Part shown: positions 57,335 through 64,000 of the stretch, piece by piece
Layout: each line of letters starts with the position of its first letter
Position numbering within the stretch: the first letter of the stretch is position 1
DNA from: Begonia masoniana
Taxonomy: Eukaryota; Streptophyta; Magnoliopsida; Cucurbitales; Begoniaceae
Assembly (NCBI GenBank): GCA_022432975.1
Contig: CM039503.1
Location: 44,162,655 to 44,226,654, forward strand
DNA length: 64,000 nt
Direction: 5' to 3'
Notes under the pieces: generated by a model
The model's database searches: none
Seen by the model: only the letters and a program-made list of their open reading frames with translations
Told to the model about the DNA's origin: nothing
Made by a program: the position numbers and the translations under genes

Positions 57335-58660
57335 ATGACAAGGAGTGGTGCTCAATATAATCATAATCAAGAGGCTAGGTTGCAAAGAATTTCAATTGGC
57401 CACGTTAATAAAGTAAGAACTTATAATGTTTCAATGCCTATTTTTAGTGGTTTTTCAGATTGTTATGATGTTTTTGATTGGTTAGAAATGATGGAGATAT
57501 TGTTTGAATACCATGATTATTCAGAGAGAAGAAAAATTTTGCTAGCTTCTTGGAGTTTCAACGAGTATGCTAATTTGTAGTGGGATAAAATTACGAGAAA
57601 GAGAAGATTAAATGACAAGGGCAAAATTCGTACACGAGAGTTAATGAAGTACCTAATGAAAAATGAATTTGTCCCAAGACATTGGGAACAGGAGCATGGG
57701 TCTCGGCAATTTTCAGGGCCATCAAATACATGGGAGCCACCACCCTTTGCAAAACAAGTACGTAATGAATTTGTTAAAGCGTCCTAAGATGGAAAAGAAA
57801 ATAAAATTGATAAATTGCATCTTGAGGTTCAATAAGAACTCAAAAGTCTTTCCGAAACATCTAAGAGGTTCAATCAAGCTAAGGTTGAGGAAGAAAAAAC
57901 TCATGTTGACTCTTGTGAAACTATAGTGTTCTTAAGAGTTGGTCAAATGGTTTCTTTGGATGTGAAAAAAAGGAAAGTACTTGGAAATGCGGCCAGAATT
58001 ATTCAAAGGCAAATTCGTACATATATTTTCTGCAAAAAAAATTGTTGCATTGTATAAAGTCGCCATTCAACTCCAATCATTTTCTAGAGGAATATTAGCT
58101 CGTAAAATATATGAGCAAATGCGAAGAGAAGCAAGAGCTTTAAGAATTCAGAAGCATTTCAGATAATATCAAGTAAGAAAATCTCACCTAAGTCTACGGT
58201 CATCTGCAAAAATTTTGCAAACAAGATTAAGAGCAATGACGACTAATGATTTTAATGTCGACGACCTAGTAGCTTATAAATGTTATTTTAAACCATATGT
58301 TGATCCTTTTCTTCTTCTATCTATTGATTTTGCTCCTACTAACACTGTTTTCCTAACATGTCCTATCACAACATGTGATGATAAAATTGAGGCTATTTTA
58401 GATGAACAGATGGTATTTACTAATGAAGGTGAGATCCAGCGCTTTTTTGTCCGTTGGATTGAATTGTATGTGGATTGCAAAGAGACACTTCAGCATTTGG
58501 ATCTAGACCTATTGGAGCTATTCTGAAGTCATCAGGATTTTTCTTTACCACATTCCAGGACAATGCCAAAGATTCTCGATTCTGGCCTCCGGTCACACAA
58601 GTTTATGGTCACCAACAAAAAGTTGCTCAGCCGCTTAATTTATGGTTGGGAGATTGATTA
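57335..58660 (+). pseudogene. MIQ body 1: gag - myosin IQ neck - chromodomain
   Basis: Gag from 57335 (MTRSGAQYNHNQ, NVSMPIFSGFSDCYDVFDWL, EYHDYSERRKILLASWSFNE, ITRKRRLNDKGKIRTRELMK). A linker (KVEEEKTHVDSCE) continues in the same frame into VFLRVGQMVSLDVKKRKVLG (57930), the end of a myosin motor and start of its neck. IQ motifs IQRQIRTYIFCKK, LQSFSRGILARKIY, IQKHFR (stop) YQVRKSH and LQTRLRAMTTND follow (58000-58250). The chromodomain runs from DLVAYKCYFKPYVD to KIEAILDEQMVFTNEGEIQR and ends near 58525. An extra A in an A-run at 58040 and stops at 57580, 57786 and 58164 kill the frame. Confidence 0.8.
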
Positions 58661-58718
58661 GCTGCTGAACTATGGTTCCTTCAATTTGACTGGGTGGTTT
58701 CTCTTACCCCAGGAGAAT

Positions 58719-59033
58719 TGATGTGGACATCATTTATTATTATGGTCATTTATTATTATAGTTTTTAGTATTGTGTAGTTTTCTGTTATGTGTTTAATGG
58801 TTCATTAGTATCTTTGTCTTTCAAACTTCTAGTGTTGAATTTTTCTATTTAAACTGTTGTATTGTAACTTTGTGAATAAAGTTGATGATTATGAATTGAA
58901 TTGCAATGTGTTGCTATTTTCCAATCCCCTTTTCTTTCTAGCTTTCTCTCCTCTTTCTTCTTGACTATACTCTTTCTTCTCTTCTTCCCCCTCTTTGGCT
59001 GTATTTCTTATTTTAATTCCACTGCCTGCATCA
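58719..59033 (+). repeat. MIQ LTR 2 (shared by both bodies)
   Basis: 315 bp, TGATGTGGACATC to CCTGCATCA. It serves as 3' LTR of body 1 and 5' LTR of body 2, preceded by CCCAGGAGAAT and followed by the second primer-binding site. Confidence 0.85.
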
Positions 59034-59198
59034 AATTAGTATCAGAGCGGGTTTTATTGTTTTCTCAAACAATAAAACCTTGGTTTAATACCCTAATTTT
59101 CCGTCACATATTTTGGGTACTGTTCATCACGGCACCATTTGTCACTGTTCATCATTGCTGTACTGTTCATCGTGCGGTGCTGTTCATCGGTCACTATT

Positions 59199-61398
59199 TG
59201 TAGCAACCAGTGATTGTCAGCCTTGATTTTTAATAGGATCATTTTGTGACTTTTATTTTTATAGAATTAAGTAAATTTGATTGGTTGCTTAATAGGTTAA
59301 AGTTGGTTAGTCAAGGGCATAAGTGTAATTGTAGAGCTAGTGTTATAAATGGAGGGTTTAATGAAGGTTTAGCCGCTACTGTTTCTCATTTCCTCATTCG
59401 GCATTCAACTCAACTCAGCAGAGCAGATTCCTCTCAGCAATTTCCTCTCCGATTTCTTCAACCTATGTGAGCTTTATTTCAATTTTCTTGATGTTTAGTG
59501 ATTATAGATGATAGGGGAGCTTGTAGAAACGTGTTTTGGGAATGCAGTGAGTAAGAGTGAGTTCGGGTCTTTGCGATGAATTAGGAATGCTCAAAGAACA
59601 GAGCTCCCGAATAGCCTCTTTAGACTTCTGAATAGTTTAGAATGAGATTTAATGAAGATCTAATTGATACTCTGTCTATGATTTTAGGTTTGAGTAAACT
59701 CCTGAAGTAGCCTTTCACCAAACATTTCTAGGAAGCCAGGTAAGTAGAGTATGTGTGTGCCTTCAAGCCTACATCACAAAACAGTAGGATTTATGCTTGT
59801 TTTGTATGTTTTTAGTATGTCATGCATCATGTTTATAAAAGAACACAAAAAAAAATTTACATGTAATGACATGGTAAAGCATGAGTAGTTTGAATCAGAC
59901 AAACTATTAAGGGAATTAATCTGCCCCTTAATCGAGTAGAGGATGTAGACTTTGGAAAATTTGATCCACTTCCCATCGAAGGAGGGATCAGATCAGCTAT
60001 TAAGGGAACTAATCTGCCCTTAATCGAGTAGAGGATGTAGACCTTGGGAAATTGATCCACCTCCCATTGTACAGATGGATCAACATAAAACGAATACAAC
60101 TGAGTTGTGAAAGTAGAAACTGCATGATTAAGTTTTATGTTTCAGTACTTCATTTCATTTTACTCTACTTATTTAGTATTAGGCTAATAGATGAGTTTGT
60201 GATGTAGGTGCTGAGGTTTCAACAGGTGAGTTCTCTGAGTTTACAGAAGGATAGACGAAGTTGATGGAGCATATCTATGCCACGGTTTAGTGCACTGATG
60301 AGGCAGTTTAACTAATGTCAGTATGTGTAATCTTAGGGACAAGTATTTTGTTGATGTGTGTGCTGAGAATTTTTATGACAGTGATAGTTTTAATATTTCT
60401 GTTATGTTTTTAAAATCACTCTGATAAGGAAACATTGTTAGTTTTAACTGTAGTTCTTTTACTGGATTTTGGCATTTTATGGAGTCAAGTTATTTTGAAT
60501 GGTAACTGTGAAAATTTACAAGTTCTTTCAATAGTCAGAGTTGTTCACTACTTAGAGTGTAATCGGTCAAGTTATTGTCATAGAGTCATGGACGAGAATG
60601 TCGTCCAAAGCCGTGGACGAGCATATCGTCCAGAGTCGAGGGTGGAAACAGTTGCTTATTCTGTGGACAAGTGTAGTCGTCTCAGGTTCGAAATAGGAAC
60701 ATCGTTCAAAGTCACGTGACTCGTGGATGATAAAGTCACGTGGTCCGTGGACGATGAGTTTAAGTAAGTCTATGGACTCTAGTCTGTGGACGATGAGTCT
60801 TTGTAAACCGTGAGTAATGAAGTCACGTGGCCCGTGGACGATAAAGTCACGTGGCCCATGGACGATAAAACTTAAGTAAGTCTGTGGACGAAAATCCGTA
60901 GACGTTAAACCTATGTAGCCGTGGACGAGGGGAACAGTAGTCCAAAGTTTTCGTCCAGAGTATTGTTATCCAAAACGTTGTCGTTTAAATTAATGTTGTT
61001 TGTAGAGATATCGTCCATAGTCACTTGTTCAGAGCTAGTCGTCCAAAGTAGCTTGTCCAAAGTTCGTCGTCCAAAGCCGTAGAGGGGCATGTTGTCCAAG
61101 GTCAGAGTCGACAAACTCTGTAGGCGCTAGATTGACAAAAATGTCGAGCTGGCTGCAGATGTCTCCGAGAAGTTTCGAACGTTTTCCTCATGGCCTTGTT
61201 TAAACAGTAAGAATTTTCTAGTCTGTTTTCGTAAAGACTCTGTTTTATACAAATATTTTTCCGCTGCAAGTTTTTGATATTTTTAAATAAATTTCAAATT
61301 TTAGCCGTTGAGTGGAAATTTTAAATTTCCCTAGAATTTTCTTAATACAGTCAAAGTATGTAATTAACAAACCGGGTTTATTAATTTGGGGCGGTATA
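59199..61398 (+). mobile_element. Ty3-type solo LTR, 2.2 kb, nested in MIQ body 2
   Basis: Starts TGTAGCAACCAG and ends GGGGCGGTATA (a mutated GGGGCGTTACA). The target duplication is CTATT (59194-59198) / CTGTT (61399-61403), one substitution apart; the host unit reads CTGTT. A TATA-like GTTATAAATGG (59341) precedes a pyrimidine-rich leader. The splice donor CCAG/GTAAGTAG at 59736-59747 is followed by CTACATCACAAAA at 59769-59781. A 61-bp direct repeat lies at 59905-60075 (CTATTAAGGGAA.. units). Fourteen GGACGA/TCGTCC motifs cluster at 60590-61100. Confidence 0.85.
60590..61100. repeat. GTGGACGA / TCGTCCAAAG motif cluster in Ty3 LTR
   Basis: Eight GGACGA and six TCGTCC cores, several in hairpin arrangement such as GGACGAGAATGTCGTCC. 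The same cores dominate the Sirevirus-like LTR repeats at 2590-2965, 44160-44460 and 52440-52790. Confidence 0.85.
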
Positions 61399-61570
61399 CT
61401 GTTCACTGTTGCTGTTCATCGGCGGTGGTATTGTTCATCACCGTCACTGTTCATTGCTCGGGTTATTGTTCGTTGACGGTGCACTGTTCATTGCCGTTAC
61501 TGTTCATCTTCGAAATTTTGAAGCGGGTTTGTTCTATTTTCGGTTTTCCAACGTGAAAATGACCGATATA

Positions 61571-62800
61571 ATGACAAAGAGTGGTGCTCAAAATAATCAG
61601 AATCAAGAGACTAGGTTGCAAAGAACTTCAATTGGCCACTTTGATAATTTAAGAACTTATAATGTTTCAATGCCTATTTTTAGTGGTTTTTCAGATTGTT
61701 ATGATGTTTTTGATTGGTTATAAAGGATGAAGATATTGTTTGAATGCCATGATTATTCAAAGAGAAGAAAAATTCTGCTAGCTTCTTAGAGTTTCAACGA
61801 GTATGCTAATTTGTGGTGAGATAAAATTACGAGAAAGAGAAGATTAAATGGCAAGGGCGAAATTCGTACATAGGAGTTAATGAAGTACCTAATGAAAAAA
61901 GAGTTTGTCCCAAGACATTGGGAACAGGAGCATGGGTCTCGGCAATTTTCAGGGCCACCAAATACATGGGAGCCACCACCCTTTGCAAAACAAGTACGTA
62001 ATGAATTTGTTAAAGCGTCCTCAGATGGAAAAGAAAATAAAATTGATAAATTGCATCTTGAGGTTCAACAAGAACTCAAAAGACTTTCCGAAACATCTAA
62101 GAAGTTCAATCAAGCTAAGGTTGAGGAAGAGAAAACTCATTGACTCTTGCAAAATTATGGTGTTCTTAAGAGTTGATCAAATGGCTTCTTTGGATGCGAA
62201 AAGAAGGGAAGTACTTGGAAATGCGGCCAGAATTATTCAAAGGCAAATTCGTACATATATTTTCCGCAAAAAAATTGTTGCATTGCATGAAGTCGCCATT
62301 CAACTCCAATCATTTTCTAGAGGAATATTAGCTCGTAAAATATATGAGCAAATGCGAAGAGAAGCAAGAGCTTTAAGAATTCAGAAGCATTTCAGATAAT
62401 ATCGAGCAAGAAAATCTTACCTAAGTCTACGGTCATCTGCAATCATTTTGCAAACAAGATTAAGAGCAATGATGACTCGTGATTTTAATGTCGACGACCT
62501 GGTAGCTTATAAATGCCATTTTAAACCATATGTTGATCATTTTCTTCTTCCATCTATTGATTTTGCTCCTACTAACACTGTTTTTCTAACATGTCTTATC
62601 ACAACACGTGATGATAAAATTGAGGCTATTTTAGATGAACAGATGGTATTTACTAATGAAGGTGAGATCCAGCACTTTCTTGTCCGTTGGATTGAATTAT
62701 ATGTGGATTGCAAAGAGACACATTAGCATTTGGATCCAGACCTATTGGAGCTATTCTAAAGTCATCAGGATTTTTCTTTACCACATTCCAAGACAATGCC
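61571..62800 (+). pseudogene. MIQ body 2: gag - myosin IQ neck - chromodomain
   Basis: Gag from MTKSGAQNNQNQETRLQRTS (61571) through NVSMPIFSGFSDCYDVFDWL (then a stop), EFVPRHWEQEHGSRQFSGPP and KASSDGKENKIDKLHLEVQQ. A two-base deletion in the linker (near 62140) shifts the frame before VFLRVDQMASLDAKRREVLG (62162). IQ motifs IQRQIRTYIFRKK, LQSFSRGILARKIY, IQKHFR (stop) YRARKSY and LQTRLRAMMTRD follow, then DLVAYKCHFKPYVD, KIEAILDEQMVFTNEGEIQH and a stop near 62726. It shares with body 1, but not copy 1, the CAA-to-TAA change in IQ 3. Confidence 0.8.
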
Positions 62801-62914
62801 AAAGATTCTCGATTCTGGCCTCCAGTAACAAAAGTTTATGATTGGGAGATTGATTAGCTGCCGAACTATGATTCCTTCAATTTGACTGGGTAGTTTCTCT
62901 TATCCTAAGAGAAT

Positions 62915-63209
62915 TGATGAGTCATTTATTATTATAATTTTTAATATTGTGTGATTTTCTGTTATGTATTTAATAGTTCATTACTGTCTTTGTCTTTCAA
63001 ACTTCTAGTGTTGAATTTTTCTATTTAAACTGTTGTATTGTAACTTTGTAGATGAAGTTGATGATTATGAATTGAATTGCAATGTGTTGCTATTTTCCAA
63101 TCTCTTTTTCTTTCTAGCTTTCTCTCATCTTTCTTCTTGGCTATACTCTTTCTTCTCTTCTTCCCCCTCTTCGACTATATTTCTTACTTTAATTCCGCTG
63201 CCTGCATCA
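62915..63209 (+). repeat. MIQ LTR 3
   Basis: 295 bp, TGATGAGTCATTTATT to CCTGCATCA. It lacks about 20 bases of the other LTRs (the GGACAT and GGTCATTTATT stretches). Confidence 0.85.
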
Positions 63210-63338
63210 AATAAGCTTTTGCGAATACCAATGGAAGCTGGCCTAGTGGACTACAATCAAATAACTGATGTGTCAAGATGGCGTGAAGAGTATATTAAAA
63301 CTAAGATGGTTGTAGAAGAAAAGTTCAAAACAAGGTAG
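63210..63338 (+). other. unidentified exon-like frame
   Basis: Immediately after LTR 3, a frame reads LRIPMEAGLVDYNQITDVSR followed by WREEYIKTKMVVEEKFKTR and a stop at 63336. The residue mix is protein-like rather than random, but no family is recognised. It is 3' of the retroelement, so it could be a host exon disrupted by it. Confidence 0.3.
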
Positions 63339-63570
63339 AACTCCCTAACTCACCAATATATTGAATCACAGATTGATCACGATCCCAGTTGACAACCAAG
63401 TTATTTGTAATCAGAAATTGAGACTTCCTCGTACATAAAAACAAAACTACTTCAATATTCATAGTCCAACTTCTTATCAAGAACAATATATGCATATTCA
63501 TAGTCCAACTGATTAATAAAAAGGGCAGTTGATAGACCCATAAAAAAACAATAAATGGTTAAGATCTGTG

Positions 63571-63640
63571 CTACGATAAATTGGCTCGAATGTATCCGAA
63601 CGAGTATTCGAAGTGCAGGGAAAATCCACTCTCCTCATGC
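63571..63640 (-). other. possible last exon of a minus-strand host gene
   Basis: After a pyrimidine-rich stretch and acceptor TTATTCACAG (minus strand), a short frame reads HEESGFSLHFEYSFGYIRAN followed by LS and a TAG stop. The upstream sequence to the window end looks like an intron (T-rich on the minus strand). The gene is not recognised. Confidence 0.3.
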
Positions 63641-64000
63641 CTGTGAATAATAAAAGAAAAGAACGCAGTTGTCAAGAGTTATCCGATCGTAAAAAAGCGC
63701 TTGGTTAGGTGTCTATATGCGCAAGCAGGGGTGTGTGTATTTATGTGTAGATAACATCTGGTTTGCAACAGCTGAAGCAAGAATAAAATAATAAAAAGCA
63801 AAAATCTTTGGGGATTGAGAAAAATGAAAAATAAAAGGCAGCAGTTCTTATCACAGTGTTAAATCTATAAATGTAGACTTGGGTCACCAACAAAAAGGAT
63901 TAAAAAGCTTAGAAAATGTCAGGAAAAGTAAGAGCTAGTTTATGACAATTGCATGAACTGAATTGCATAACTTCAAATCAAAGTAAACGAAATTGTATTC
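63641..64000. other. no feature seen
   Basis: AT-rich, possibly intron of the minus-strand gene suggested at 63571-63640. No coding or repeat signal. Confidence 0.4.

Larger units (their letters stand above)
56677..63209 (+). mobile_element. MIQ tandem array: three LTRs, two bodies
   Basis: Order: LTR 56677-56990, body 56991-58718, LTR 58719-59033, body 59034-62914 (interrupted by a solo LTR at 59199-61398), LTR 62915-63209. Both bodies start with a primer-binding site directly after the LTR (TTGGTATCAGAGC and TTAGTATCAGAGC). No 5-bp duplication flanks the array (TCTAT against AATAA). The layout is that expected from unequal recombination between LTRs. Confidence 0.85.

Overview
This window is nuclear DNA of a flowering plant, most likely a eudicot. 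It holds two plant genes with clean introns: an Aux/IAA auxin-response repressor and a 17-exon GH47 alpha-mannosidase of the MNS4/EDEM type. Nearly everything else is transposable-element sequence of plant-specific kinds: Sirevirus-like and other Ty1/copia, Ty3 chromovirus, Cassandra TRIMs, MULE, Pack-MULE and hAT. I found no tRNA gene, true rRNA gene or CRISPR array. The only 5S-like sequence lies inside Cassandra LTRs.

Layout, left to right. 1-2310 is the end of a Ty3-type LTR. It abuts the 3' end and LTR of a Sirevirus-like copia (2311-3610), then a decayed copia (3871-7330, + strand), a chromovirus LTR and pol end (7340-9350, - strand) and a further Ty3-type LTR remnant (about 9640-10740). 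A Cassandra TRIM (10750-11561) and a decayed hAT element (11587-13002) follow. The Aux/IAA gene (13534-14482) sits between the hAT and a large MULE (15003-28411). That MULE's transposase is split by a 3.3 kb solo LTR with a perfect 5-bp target duplication. The MULE also holds a second, minus-strand gene and a full copia insertion. 28412-31687 is unassigned AT-rich sequence. A 966-bp Pack-MULE (31688-32653, perfect 9-bp target duplication) carries a captured first exon that looks like a plastid transit peptide. MNS4 fills 33787-41072 on the minus strand.

42301-63209 is a nested retrotransposon block built around an unusual Ty3 derivative, called MIQ here. Its body joins a gag segment, a four-IQ myosin XI neck and an integrase-tail chromodomain. 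One copy (- strand) is split by a 9.5 kb Sirevirus-like copia with perfect target duplication GATTG. Two more copies (+ strand) share LTRs in an LTR-body-LTR-body-LTR array, and the second of these holds another Ty3 solo LTR. A third solo LTR (54030-55279) and a second Cassandra (55687-56509) lie between them.

The observations most worth following are: (1) the gag / myosin-IQ / chromodomain chimera in three copies; (2) a 618-residue intact accessory ORF in the Sirevirus-like element, whose domain recurs as a pseudogene inside the unrelated MULE; (3) a splice donor followed by a CTACAYCA block shared by four different Ty3 LTRs; and (4) the Pack-MULE with its captured exon. All domain calls come from reading translated sequence by eye; no database search was run.
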